A DNA stretch of 64,000 bases. Origin: Flavobacteriales bacterium. Lineage in GTDB: Bacteria > Bacteroidota > Bacteroidia > Flavobacteriales_D > Crocinitomicaceae. How positions within the stretch are numbered: the first letter of the stretch is position 1; each line of letters starts with the position of its first letter. A program made the translations under genes and the position numbers. Below are positions 33,627 to 42,470 of this stretch, one piece after another. Where the stretch lies: the NCBI GenBank assembly GCA_013373595.1, contig JABXHO010000027.1, forward strand, positions 1 to 64,000. Reading direction: 5' to 3'. Below the pieces are notes generated by a model. That model was not told where the DNA came from. It saw nothing but the letters and a program-made list of their open reading frames with translations, and made no database searches.

Positions 33627-33845
33627 ATGGAAGTACTTGTTCTTAAAACGAATGTGACGTCAAAGCAGAAAGCTGAGCAATTGCGCGCGGTCTTCGATAA
33701 TCATCAATCCATCGAGAAATGGTCCGTGGATATCGAAGACTGCGATAAAGTCCTAAGAATTGAAGCGCAGAACGGATTTGGCATCAAAGAGGCCGTTGCG
33801 TTGATGCAATTACAGGGATTCTACGGAAATGAGTTGGAAGATTGA
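33627..33845 (+). CDS. HMA-like small protein without the metal-binding cysteines
   Basis: A 72-residue protein with the beta-alpha-beta pattern of copper-chaperone (HMA) folds: VLVLKTNVTSKQKAEQL, SIEKWSVDIEDCDKVLRIEA, GFGIKEAVALMQLQG. The N-terminal CxxC loop is absent (NVTSKQK), so it should not bind metal in the usual way. Begins 3 bp after the preceding gene, in the same operon. Confidence 0.7.
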   Translation: MEVLVLKTNVTSKQKAEQLRAVFDNHQSIEKWSVDIEDCDKVLRIEAQNGFGIKEAVALMQLQGFYGNELED

Positions 33846-33894
33846 ATTTTAAGAGTCGCGATAACTTCCGCTAGGATTAATGATCAGTTCGATC

Positions 33895-35280
33895 TTAAAT
33901 CAACTCTCTAATCTCTCCCATAATGCGTTCCGCTAATGCATTTGCGGCATCCAAATCTTTGCTTTCCGAGTAAATTCGGATAATCGGTTCTGTGTTACTC
34001 TTGCGCAGGTGTACCCATTCTTTTCCGATGTAGATCTTTACGCCGTCTGTCGTGTCGACTTCTTCGTGAGCGTATTTGGTTGCCATTTCAGCCAATACTT
34101 TATCTACGTCGATTTCAGGAGTCAATTGAATTTTATTCTTCGAAATGATGTACTTCGGATAGCTGTCACGCAAAGCAGAAACACTCATTTTTTTGTGGGC
34201 CAAATGCGAGAGGAATAGAGCAATTCCAACCAGAGAATCTCTTCCGTAGTGCAATTCTGGGTAGATCACACCTCCATTTCCTTCTCCACCAATCACAGCG
34301 TTTTCAGCTTTCATTTTCGTTACCACGTTCACTTCGCCTACGGCAGAGGCAAAATAAGCATTACCACTTGCTTCAGTTACGTCGCGCAAGGCACGTGTTG
34401 AAGATAAATTTGAAACGGTAGAACCAGGTGTTTTGCTCAACACGTAGTCCGCAACGGCAACTAGGGTGTATTCTTCTCCGAACATGCTTCCGTCCTCACA
34501 AACGAGTGCAAGGCGATCAACATCTGGATCTACTGTAATTCCTACATCAGCTCCCGTTTCTTTGATTTTATCAGAAAGATCGGTCAAATGTTCTGGAAGC
34601 GGCTCTGGGTTGTGTGGGAATTCTCCCGTTGGATCACAATACAGTTTCGTAATGTTTTTCACGCCCAAAGCTTCGAGCATTGCTGGAACGAAAATACCTC
34701 CCGTTGAATTCACAGCATCTACAACAACACTGAAATTCGCTGCTTCAATGGCTGCTTTATCAACAATTGGCAAGTCAAGAATGGCTTGAATATGTTTTTC
34801 TAAATAACTGTCATCGTGGGTAACTGTTCCCAAATCATCTACCTCTGCAAAGTTGAAGGCTTCTTGCTCTGCAATTTCCAAAACGCGTTTTCCATCGTCT
34901 CCAGAGATAAATTCTCCTTTTTCATTCAACAGTTTGAGTGCGTTCCATTGTTTTGGGTTATGACTTGCTGTGAGAATGATTCCTCCGTGAGCATTTTCCA
35001 TTGGAACGGCAACTTCTACGGTCGGAGTGGTGGACAATCCAAGATTAACAACATTAATTCCCAATCCAGAAAGGGTTGAGATGACTAAATCAGAGATCAT
35101 TTGTCCTGAAATACGTGCATCACGACCAATGACAACGGTCAATGTTTGATTCGGATTGTTTTCCTGAAGCCACGTACCATATGCTGCCGCAAATTTTACT
35201 GCGTCGATAGGAGTGAGGCCATTATTTACTGCGCCACCAATTGTTCCGCGAATTCCAGAGATTGATTTGATTAATGTCAT
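33895..35280 (-). CDS. glmM: Phosphoglucosamine mutase
   Basis: Converts glucosamine-6-phosphate to glucosamine-1-phosphate for UDP-GlcNAc and peptidoglycan. 461 residues: catalytic serine loop ILTASHNPKQ (Ser106), metal-binding DPDVDRLAL, GGEGNGGV sugar-binding loop, and RKSNTEPIIRIYSE phosphate-binding loop. The GEGNGG form of domain 3 is the one seen in GlmM, supporting this over phosphomannomutase. Third gene of an operon with the TPR protein and ribH (12-bp gap). Confidence 0.88.
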   Translation of the reverse strand: MTLIKSISGIRGTIGGAVNNGLTPIDAVKFAAAYGTWLQENNPNQTLTVVIGRDARISGQMISDLVISTLSGLGINVVNLGLSTTPTVEVAVPMENAHGGIILTASHNPKQWNALKLLNEKGEFISGDDGKRVLEIAEQEAFNFAEVDDLGTVTHDDSYLEKHIQAILDLPIVDKAAIEAANFSVVVDAVNSTGGIFVPAMLEALGVKNITKLYCDPTGEFPHNPEPLPEHLTDLSDKIKETGADVGITVDPDVDRLALVCEDGSMFGEEYTLVAVADYVLSKTPGSTVSNLSSTRALRDVTEASGNAYFASAVGEVNVVTKMKAENAVIGGEGNGGVIYPELHYGRDSLVGIALFLSHLAHKKMSVSALRDSYPKYIISKNKIQLTPEIDVDKVLAEMATKYAHEEVDTTDGVKIYIGKEWVHLRKSNTEPIIRIYSESKDLDAANALAERIMGEIRELI

Positions 35281-35292
35281 AATGTAGTATTT

Positions 35293-35781
35293 TTAGAAAG
35301 AGCGCTTGAGCGCAATCATCTTCATGCACGCAATGGCGCATTCTGTGCCTTTGTTTCCGTGTTTTCCTCCTGAACGGTCAATGGATTGTTGAATGTTCAA
35401 ATCTGTCAAGAGACAAAATGAAACAGGGGTGTTGTATTTCAGGTTTACGTCGATGATTCCTTGCGTAGCGCCATCGCACACAAAATCAAAGTGACGTGTT
35501 TCCCCTTGAATGACACAACCAATGGCTACAACGCCATCTACGGTTCCTTGCTCGCAGAAATATTGACTTCCTAGCGGAAGTTCAAACGCTCCGGGAACAA
35601 ATCGAATGTCAATATTCTCTTCTTTCACACCGTTATCGAGCAGTGCCGACTTTGCTCCTTCGAGCAATCCGAGTGTGATTTTGTCATTCCATTCAGAAAC
35701 AACAATGCCGATTTTAAAATCGGCACCGTTTGGAATTACTTCTTTTATATAATCTGAAAGATTGCGATGTTCTGTCGCCAT
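35293..35781 (-). CDS. ribH: 6,7-dimethyl-8-ribityllumazine synthase
   Basis: Penultimate step of riboflavin biosynthesis. 162 residues: VVSEWNDKITLGLLEGAK, VPGAFELPL, the active His97 in VIQGETRHFDFV, and GNKGTECA near the end. Second gene of the TPR-ribH-glmM operon, with 9 bp and 12 bp gaps. No other riboflavin gene is nearby. Confidence 0.95.
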   Translation of the reverse strand: MATEHRNLSDYIKEVIPNGADFKIGIVVSEWNDKITLGLLEGAKSALLDNGVKEENIDIRFVPGAFELPLGSQYFCEQGTVDGVVAIGCVIQGETRHFDFVCDGATQGIIDVNLKYNTPVSFCLLTDLNIQQSIDRSGGKHGNKGTECAIACMKMIALKRSF

Positions 35782-35790
35782 AATTTCGTG

Positions 35791-36435
35791 TTATTTTCCA
35801 ACTTTCATGTTAGATGCTTTCGACAAGTATTTTTCAACTTGGTGCTGTCCAGCGTATGATGGGTAATCATCAACAATTCGTTGGTACATCTCAGCTGCTT
35901 TTGGGAAGTTTTTGATTTCTTCCGAACAAAGTCCTGCTTTCATCAAGTACATTGGAGTTGTCAATTCATTCTCTAGCATGTCAGCAGCTTCCAAGTATTT
36001 GTTTGCTGCATCTTCGTACTTTTTCATTTCAGAAAGACAGTCAGCTTGAAGTCCAACAGCCATAATTGAAACGTATGTATCTTCGGTATCAACTCCTTCC
36101 AACTGCTCGATAGCACCTTCGAAATCTTTGCTTTCCATCAATTGACGTCCCAAAACAAATTGTGCTACTTCACCACCAATTCGACCGTCATATTTCTTCA
36201 CCTCGCTTTCCAAGTATTCAATGGCAAGATCGGTAGAATCTATTTTTGCGTAGTTCAATCCTTCCCAGTAAACGTGTTTTGACTTCTCGTTTGCCGGCTT
36301 CACTACGAACTGGCGGTAGAGGAAGTATCCCAAAATCCCAATAACCAAAACACCAATCCCAATTGTTACAAAACGCAAGGTCTTGTTTGATTTGAATTGT
36401 CTCTTTATTTCTTCTCCTGTGATATCTTCTAACAT
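35791..36435 (-). CDS. Membrane-anchored TPR protein
   Basis: A 214-residue protein. A cytoplasmic N-terminus of about 22 residues, one membrane helix (about 23-42, VTIGIGVLVIGILGYFLY), then TPR-like helices to the end, with repeats such as YVSIMAVGLQADCLSEMKKYEDAANKYLEAAD and MKAGLCSEEIKNFPKAAEMYQRI. It resembles YfgM/ancillary SecYEG-type TPR proteins in layout. First gene of the ribH-glmM operon. Function unknown. Confidence 0.82.
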   Translation of the reverse strand: MLEDITGEEIKRQFKSNKTLRFVTIGIGVLVIGILGYFLYRQFVVKPANEKSKHVYWEGLNYAKIDSTDLAIEYLESEVKKYDGRIGGEVAQFVLGRQLMESKDFEGAIEQLEGVDTEDTYVSIMAVGLQADCLSEMKKYEDAANKYLEAADMLENELTTPMYLMKAGLCSEEIKNFPKAAEMYQRIVDDYPSYAGQHQVEKYLSKASNMKVGK

Positions 36436-36454
36436 TGTAATAATTTAAGCAGCG

Positions 36455-36462
36455 CAAAAATA
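36455..36462 (-). promoter_or_regulatory. Candidate -7 box of the TPR-ribH-glmM operon (TATTTTTG)
   Basis: The plus strand reads CAAAAATA, the reverse of TAnnTTTG, 19 bp upstream of the TPR start codon. No good -33 box. Confidence 0.45.
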
Positions 36463-36514
36463 GTTTTTTTTTTGAGAAAAGTCATACCGATTTATGTTAA
36501 TGAAGGAATTCCGC

Positions 36515-36522
36515 TAATTTTG
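36515..36522 (+). promoter_or_regulatory. Candidate -7 box of recF (TAATTTTG)
   Basis: An exact TAnnTTTG match ending 5 bases before the recF ATG. If used, the transcript would begin at or next to the start codon. Confidence 0.5.
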
Positions 36523-36527
36523 TCGCG

Positions 36528-37634
36528 ATGCATCTCGAAAACCTCCATCTTGTTAATTTCAAAAACTACGAAGAAGCTGATATTTCGCTTACTTCTGGGA
36601 TTAACTGTTTCGTTGGGAAAAACGGGGCAGGGAAGACGAATATTTTGGATGCTGTGCACTATTTGAGCATGTGCAAGTCGTACATGAATGTGATTGACCG
36701 TCAGAATATTCGTTTTGAACAACCCTTTTTTGTGATTCAAGGTGATTGGCAGAAGGAAAATACTTCCATCAACATTCATTGCGCGGTGAAAGTTGGCGCC
36801 AAAAAAGTCTTCCGTCGAAATAAAAAAGAATACGAAAAGTTAGCGGATCACATTGGTCAGTTTCCTGCCGTAATGATTTCTCCGTATGATCGTGATTTAA
36901 TCTCCGAAGGAAGTGAGTTGCGACGCAAATGGATGGATGGAATTATAGCGCAATTCGATCGAAAATACCTTGCGGATATTCAGAAATACGCGAAAGTACT
37001 GCAACAGCGGAATGCGTTATTGAAAAATATGGCGGAGCATCGACTGTTTGATCGCGAGTCCATCGAAGTGTGGAATATCCAGATGATTCAGCTAGGCGAA
37101 CGCATTTTTGAGCGAAGAAAGGAATTTCTTGAATCGTTTATTCCCGTTTTTCAAAAGCACTACAACACGATTGGAAATACGGATGAGCAGGTAAGTTTAA
37201 CCTATCGTTCACATTTGCTAGAGGGTGATTTTGAGACCTTGCTGCAGCGCGCCGAGCGAAAAGATGCTCAAACGAGGTATTCGACGGTTGGAACGCATCG
37301 CGACGATCTCATTTTTGAAATCAAAGGTCATCCCGTGAAGAAATTCGGATCGCAGGGTCAACAGAAATCGTACATCATTGCGCTTCGATTGGCTCAATAT
37401 GAATGGCTGAAAGAACAATTGGGCGTTACACCCGTTTTGCTACTCGATGACATTTTTGATAAGCTCGATCAAACGCGTGTGGAGCGCTTGATGAAATTGG
37501 TGCATGATCAGTTTTTTGGTCAGGTTTTGGTTTCGGACACAGATGAGGAACGCGTGCGCGATATTTTTGCCAAAAACGATTTGGAGAGTAAGTTGTTTCG
37601 CGTTGCTGAGGGAGGTGTTTCTGAGGCGGAGTAG
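36528..37634 (+). CDS. recF: DNA replication/repair protein RecF
   Basis: A 368-residue SMC-like ATPase that helps load RecA at gaps. Walker A GKNGAGKT (30-37), RKWMDGIIAQFDRKYL, signature-like FGSQGQQKSYIIALRLAQYEWLK, Walker B VLLLDDIFDKLD. RecF family length and start agree. It is followed 89 bp later by the DUF721/DciA-like gene, the usual neighbourhood of replication genes. Confidence 0.95.
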   Translation: MHLENLHLVNFKNYEEADISLTSGINCFVGKNGAGKTNILDAVHYLSMCKSYMNVIDRQNIRFEQPFFVIQGDWQKENTSINIHCAVKVGAKKVFRRNKKEYEKLADHIGQFPAVMISPYDRDLISEGSELRRKWMDGIIAQFDRKYLADIQKYAKVLQQRNALLKNMAEHRLFDRESIEVWNIQMIQLGERIFERRKEFLESFIPVFQKHYNTIGNTDEQVSLTYRSHLLEGDFETLLQRAERKDAQTRYSTVGTHRDDLIFEIKGHPVKKFGSQGQQKSYIIALRLAQYEWLKEQLGVTPVLLLDDIFDKLDQTRVERLMKLVHDQFFGQVLVSDTDEERVRDIFAKNDLESKLFRVAEGGVSEAE

Positions 37635-37723
37635 TTTTTGTGACTATCTGAAATTCTCACTCAGCGCTTCAATTATCTAGCCTTTCAATTTTTTCATCAT
37701 ACAATTATCCATACCTTTACACT

Positions 37724-38026
37724 ATGAGTGATCTCAAACGTACATCCAACGAAGCACCGTTAAAAGAAGTCATCAACAGATGGTTGAAGGCTTATGGCCT
37801 CGACAAAAAAATGAAGGAGATGGACGTAGTCAATTCTTGGGAAGAAATGATGGGAACGGCCGTTGCGCATCGCACGAAGGAAATCAAGATTCGTAATGGA
37901 ACGCTTTATCTTAAAATGGATTCTTCGGTAATGAGAGATGAGTTGTCACATGGAAAGCAAGTGATCATTCAACGCGTGAACGAAAAAGCGGGATTTCAGA
38001 TCATCAACGATGTGTGGTTTGGTTGA
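37724..38026 (+). CDS. DUF721 (DciA-like) protein
   Basis: A 100-residue protein of the DUF721 family: W.E..G.AVA.RT KEIKIRNGTLYLKMDSSVMRDEL matches the DciA-type KH-like core. DciA proteins load the replicative helicase in bacteria lacking DnaC. Adjacent to recF, which supports a DNA-replication role. A near -7 box TACCTTTA lies just upstream. Confidence 0.83.
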   Translation: MSDLKRTSNEAPLKEVINRWLKAYGLDKKMKEMDVVNSWEEMMGTAVAHRTKEIKIRNGTLYLKMDSSVMRDELSHGKQVIIQRVNEKAGFQIINDVWFG

Positions 38027-38086
38027 TCACGGGTGAAAACTTTAAAATTCTCAAGTCGTTTGATCATCTAGGCAGAATTCTGACAA

Positions 38087-38947
38087 ATGAAAATTGTAGA
38101 ACTGATTTTATTAGTGATTTGCTACTCTTCGTTGCTAATCGCTCTGTTTCTAGAAATAATCTGTTACTCCAAAAATATTGAATCCAAAATTACGATAGCA
38201 TTCACTTTGTCGCTACTGTTGTTTGTCGTTTCAATGTCGATTTCTCCTCTAGTAGAATTGAAATTTGGCACTTCTGCAGCTCTCACTTCAAGCATGGTTT
38301 GCCTTGTCTTTGTTTCGGTAACCACATTTCGGAATATCTTGAATGAAAGGAAGCATAAGGTTCCCAAGTTGGCAGTAACGCTTCATCTTGTTCTCGGAGG
38401 AATCTTGTTGATTCTATCCATACTGGGGTACATTTTTCAATTTTCGGAGAGTGTCAACTCAGCAGTAATTGTTTACTTGTTGTTCTCGGTTCTACTTTCC
38501 ATGCTGATCGTATTTCGAACAGATCCCAAAAAACAGTATGCGCATCTTGAAAAAGTTGAAAGGCGATTTGCACTGGCTTTTATGGTCGTAGTTCCCGTTG
38601 TGGTTATTTTCAGCTATTGGTTTGAGGAACAATACAGTCAATTGCAAATTGGTTTTATGGTTCCTGTCATTTTTATCCTCTTGGCATCAAATAAGATTTA
38701 CGATGATCTCAAACGATTATCGATCATTCAATCGAAGCTTGAACCCAAAAAACAAAAGTTTAAGAATTTCAATTTCACAAAGCGAGAGGAGGAAATTGCT
38801 TCGTTGCTTTTTGAAGGACATACCTACACATCAATATCTGAACAATTGTTTATTTCTCTTCCAACTGTGAAGACACATGCAAGTAATGTGTACAAGAAAT
38901 GCAATGTAAAGAACAAGCACGAATTGATTTTGCTCCTGATGAGTTAA
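38087..38947 (+). CDS. Seven-helix membrane protein with C-terminal LuxR-type DNA-binding domain
   Basis: A 286-residue protein. Seven hydrophobic segments fill residues 1-210 (about 4-25, 33-54, 63-82, 99-120, 128-146, 165-184, 192-210). The C-terminal 60 residues are a LuxR/NarL HTH: FTKREEEIASLLFEG, TYTSISEQLFISLPTVKTHASNVYKKC, NVKNKHEL. So the DNA-binding domain should be tethered to the inner membrane on the cytoplasmic side. The signal it senses is unknown; there is no histidine-kinase or receiver domain. A separate small membrane gene follows. Confidence 0.85.
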   Translation: MKIVELILLVICYSSLLIALFLEIICYSKNIESKITIAFTLSLLLFVVSMSISPLVELKFGTSAALTSSMVCLVFVSVTTFRNILNERKHKVPKLAVTLHLVLGGILLILSILGYIFQFSESVNSAVIVYLLFSVLLSMLIVFRTDPKKQYAHLEKVERRFALAFMVVVPVVVIFSYWFEEQYSQLQIGFMVPVIFILLASNKIYDDLKRLSIIQSKLEPKKQKFKNFNFTKREEEIASLLFEGHTYTSISEQLFISLPTVKTHASNVYKKCNVKNKHELILLLMS

Positions 38948-38950
38948 TCA

Positions 38951-38977
38951 TTTGTCGTTTTTTCTCTCATACTTTTG
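38951..38977 (+). promoter_or_regulatory. Candidate promoter (TTTG-N15-TACTTTTG)
   Basis: TTTG at 38951-38954 and TACTTTTG at 38970-38977; spacing is slightly short (15). It could drive the four-helix membrane gene at 39075. The -7 box sits in a CATAC-TTTT-GTATG palindrome. Confidence 0.35.
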
Positions 38978-39074
38978 TATGAATTTCAGTGTAATTGGGG
39001 ATTTTCAACCATTTCTTGTCCAATTTCTTTATCTCCATCATCTACTTTTGCTCCGTTCGATAAAAGTGAGATAA

Positions 39075-39461
39075 ATGGTTTTGAGAAAGAAAGTCGCCTT
39101 GATATTGATGTTTGTTTTGTTGGGAGTTTTGCTAACATTTCATGCAATGGTGCTCAGTGGAGTAATTCCTTACGACATTGTTTGGGCAGGGAAGTTGAAA
39201 TCGTACGATGAGATGATTCGCTTTGAAACAGTTTCTATTTTGATTAATTCTCTGATGCTACTCGTTTTTGTCGTGAAATACCGTTTGTTGCGAAGTGGGA
39301 GAAGCAATAAGATCATTGATATCATTATCTGGATTTTCGCGTTACTTTTTCTGCTGAATACTGTGGGGAATTTATTCTCGAAAAGTACTTTGGAGTTGGT
39401 TTTAGGATCCGCTCTCACCTTGGTTTCCGCCGTTCTGTGCGTTGTAATCGTTAGGAAATAG
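39075..39461 (+). CDS. Four-helix membrane protein of unknown function
   Basis: A 128-residue protein with four predicted helices (about residues 7-28, 50-68, 80-97, 104-126). Conserved-looking segment GVIPYDIVWAGKLKSYDEMIRFETVSILIN between helices 1 and 2. No family recognised with certainty. Convergent with the CAP/OmpA-like gene with a 10-bp gap. Confidence 0.7.
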   Translation: MVLRKKVALILMFVLLGVLLTFHAMVLSGVIPYDIVWAGKLKSYDEMIRFETVSILINSLMLLVFVVKYRLLRSGRSNKIIDIIIWIFALLFLLNTVGNLFSKSTLELVLGSALTLVSAVLCVVIVRK

Positions 39462-39471
39462 TGGATAGGTG

Positions 39472-42153
39472 TTAGTTCGCACCACGGCCAGTAAGTTCCA
39501 AAATAACCTTGTTTTTGTCCATACACGATTGGCAAAACACCTCGCGGAGTTTCTCATGATCGAAGGCTTGGAAGGGAATATGACAGTCACCCATGAACAT
39601 GTTGCACCAAGTGTCGGGATTCATCGTTTGGTTCAATTCGATCAGATAATCGTAGTAACGCGCCCATTGTGCATCCGACGGGTGATTCCAGCTTAGATGC
39701 ATGAAATAAGCAATTGTTTCATCGGTTTTGGCGTGAGGTTCTAACATGCCCACCGCAGAATTGATGTCTCCGTATTTTACCGCACATTTTGTTAAGGCAA
39801 TCGCAACGGAGTCGGTCAGTTGGTTATACTTCGTATAATACGCAAATAATTGAGCAATACTCTTTGAAGCGTCGTGTCCGCTTCCCATCAAGTCTTTATT
39901 CAAGGTGAAAACTTCGTTGAGTAGCATTACATTCAAATCAAAATTGAGTCGATCGATATTTTTCCGAAAAACGGAGTCAACTTGATAAGAAGATTGCAAC
40001 TTCTGCATGAGGTCAAGGAGTTGTTGAACTTGATCTTGTTCAAATGGAGGTTGTCTTTTGTAGTCGTCTACTTGAAGTCGAACGTACTGATACAAAAACG
40101 CTGGGAGCATCTCATTTGACTGCCTGTTTTGTTTATAGAACTTGTCCATGTCGGATGCATGGTAGCGTTTCCAACGATCATTATGTTGTTTGAAGGCATC
40201 CTCGAATTCATATCCGTACAGCAAGTGTTGTTGAGTGAGTTTCGGCGAGGATTCGGCGAGAGTGGGAATTGTATATTTTGCCAATTCATCGGGACTCAGT
40301 GAATCATTTTTCACTAGATAATGCGAGAATTCATACAATGCCTCGATGTAGCGAAGAAGCGAATCGCGTTTTTCTGGACGTTTCTCGTACTTGAATGCAT
40401 CAAGCAAACGTTGATTTTCATTTCGAATGAGGAAGGGATAGTTTTTTTGATCGAGTGGAATAGTGGCATATAACCGAACGTCACCCCGACGTGTTGGAGC
40501 GAGAAGCGATTCGAGTTCCTTCGTGTCGTGCGATTGAAGGTACTGTTGAATTTCCTTACTCGTTTTGTTTGCTAAAAACTTCCATTTCGCGCTTTTGGAG
40601 GCGTTGGTCGTAAATCCATACCAATCTGTTGAGGTTAAAACGGATAATTTAATCGTGTTTTCCTGGCGAGATTGGATCAATCGAGTGATGTTTTCTGCTC
40701 GGAGTCGTTGCAGGCGTTGATTGATGATAGAATCGCCTTCAACGGAAGCGTAAGCGTGAATCTCAATCGAATCAATGTTGTATTTCAATTCGCCAAAAGA
40801 AGCAAGTAGTGGCTGGATATCTTCATCTGTGAACTCAACTTGACCTTGTTCGAATGGAACGGTGAAATTGGCGATTTTTTCTTTCGGGAAGAAGACATAC
40901 GCGCGCTCGGATTTCAACGGAATGAATTCGCTTTCTTGATAATCGGAATATAACTCACCACAAAACGATGTGAAATAATCAATGTCGCAAATCTGTTTGT
41001 TTTGGATGTAAACCAAGTTATGATTCCAATAGTTTACATTTTTCGGAACTTTTCCCAAACTGATTTCGAAGTATTCACTGCTATACCGATCGGCTTTGTA
41101 TTGACCAAATCGTCGGAAGAAAGAGGTAGAATCCTTTCGGAAGATGTAGGGCAAAAACGATACGTCTTTTTTCTTCTTCCGCTTTTTGTAGCCCTTGAAT
41201 AAGTCTTTTCGATAGAGAGGCTCCAAAGTGAAACCATTGAGGCGTAATTGCCCATTTCTTCGACTCGGTTTGGTGTAGTACGCTGGATTTCCACACATGT
41301 AATCATCGAAGGAAACGATCTCGACAGCAAAGCCGTCGGTGCGATCGCGAATCAGTTGTTGAACATACGCTGAGTTTTCAACTTTTAAAATGAATCGATT
41401 GCGTTCTACACGAAGTGTAATGTGCGGTTTTTCCGCTTCAAGTGCTTCGCAAGGCTGACATTTTTCAAGTTTATTGTGCTTGAGTTTGTAGGGATATTTG
41501 TGGTTTTCAATTAATTGATTTGGAATGCCTTCAAAACTCGAAACAACTGGCGGTGGGACGTAGTCGGAGTAGTTGAAAAAGTCCTTGTTTTCTTCGAAAC
41601 GAAACTGATGCGCCACTTTTGCAAACTTCTGACACGCGTAGATTCGACCGCTCTCTATGTCAATTGAAACGGACAAGCCTGTTATTTGATAATCGGGCGT
41701 AATCATGTTCTTGAAGTGTCCAGGCGAATTCACCCAAGAGTCAACCATGGCTGCTGCAATTCCTTGGTAAGTATGCGTATCGAACTTTTTTCCTTTTTTG
41801 CTCTCAACTTCTGAGTTGAAGGGAACATAAAGCACATTCTCACCAACGCTGTAGTTTTTGGCTCCGAAATATTCGGCGCGAAGCTGTGGTGTTCGTGTGG
41901 AAACCGAGTCAACTTCTGTATGCGTGAGTCGTTTCTTGCGGTTCATGTAGCGCGCATGATGATCGGAAGCTACGTAAAGAATGGAATCGTTTACTAATAC
42001 ATCGCAATCGTGCTTTTTTCGGACATCATCAACGCCCGTTTTCACCAAATGTTCGAGGTACTTTTGATTGAAATTGTAGGCATCGAAGCGGTCTCCCTGC
42101 GCATGTAATTGCGGAAGTAAAGCGATAAAAAGTACGAACAAGCGAAATTTCAT
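39472..42153 (-). CDS. CAP-domain protein with C-terminal OmpA-like region
   Basis: A secreted protein of about 893 residues; I use the ATG at 42153, which gives a signal peptide ending QLHAQ (the frame is open to 42201). Residues ~20-190 form a CAP/SCP domain: SDHHARYMNRKKRLTH, YSVGENVLY, AAAMVDSWVNSPGHFKNMI. Around residues 445-495 an OmpA-like segment occurs (IEIHAYASVEGDSIINQRLQ, then RAENITRLI), with YAS replacing the usual TD. The remaining half is helical and ends with a cysteine-rich tail (CNMFMGDC ... CQSC). A secreted envelope protein; function unknown. Confidence 0.75.
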   Translation of the reverse strand: MKFRLFVLFIALLPQLHAQGDRFDAYNFNQKYLEHLVKTGVDDVRKKHDCDVLVNDSILYVASDHHARYMNRKKRLTHTEVDSVSTRTPQLRAEYFGAKNYSVGENVLYVPFNSEVESKKGKKFDTHTYQGIAAAMVDSWVNSPGHFKNMITPDYQITGLSVSIDIESGRIYACQKFAKVAHQFRFEENKDFFNYSDYVPPPVVSSFEGIPNQLIENHKYPYKLKHNKLEKCQPCEALEAEKPHITLRVERNRFILKVENSAYVQQLIRDRTDGFAVEIVSFDDYMCGNPAYYTKPSRRNGQLRLNGFTLEPLYRKDLFKGYKKRKKKKDVSFLPYIFRKDSTSFFRRFGQYKADRYSSEYFEISLGKVPKNVNYWNHNLVYIQNKQICDIDYFTSFCGELYSDYQESEFIPLKSERAYVFFPKEKIANFTVPFEQGQVEFTDEDIQPLLASFGELKYNIDSIEIHAYASVEGDSIINQRLQRLRAENITRLIQSRQENTIKLSVLTSTDWYGFTTNASKSAKWKFLANKTSKEIQQYLQSHDTKELESLLAPTRRGDVRLYATIPLDQKNYPFLIRNENQRLLDAFKYEKRPEKRDSLLRYIEALYEFSHYLVKNDSLSPDELAKYTIPTLAESSPKLTQQHLLYGYEFEDAFKQHNDRWKRYHASDMDKFYKQNRQSNEMLPAFLYQYVRLQVDDYKRQPPFEQDQVQQLLDLMQKLQSSYQVDSVFRKNIDRLNFDLNVMLLNEVFTLNKDLMGSGHDASKSIAQLFAYYTKYNQLTDSVAIALTKCAVKYGDINSAVGMLEPHAKTDETIAYFMHLSWNHPSDAQWARYYDYLIELNQTMNPDTWCNMFMGDCHIPFQAFDHEKLREVFCQSCMDKNKVILELTGRGAN

Positions 42154-42217
42154 GGTACGGATGCGTACCCTAAATAACGTGAAAAAAAGATTTGGTTTCA
42201 AAGAGAAATGAAAACTC

Positions 42218-42463
42218 TTACTTCCGCATCAATTCCAAATACATTTTCTCTACTTTGTTGCGTGCCCAATTCGTTCTGCGGAGAAATTTTAAACTGGAGC
42301 CCATCGAAGGATTATGCGTAAAGCAACGAATATTCACGCGTTGCCCCATTTCTTCCCAGCCGTACACTTCAACGAGTAGTTCGAGCATGTCTTTGAGCTT
42401 CACACCATGAAGTGGATTATTCGGTTGCGGCTCGAGTTCTTTATCCTTTGGAGAATCTGACAT
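42218..42463 (-). CDS. VF530 family (DUF2132) DNA-binding protein
   Basis: An 81-residue protein with the VF530 pattern: [55 protein letters not shown]. Family members are small DNA-binding proteins of unknown role. It lies 7 bp after the DUF4249 gene, so it may be co-transcribed with the receptor pair by proximity only. Confidence 0.87.
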   Translation of the reverse strand: MSDSPKDKELEPQPNNPLHGVKLKDMLELLVEVYGWEEMGQRVNIRCFTHNPSMGSSLKFLRRTNWARNKVEKMYLELMRK

Positions 42464-42470
42464 CTTTATT

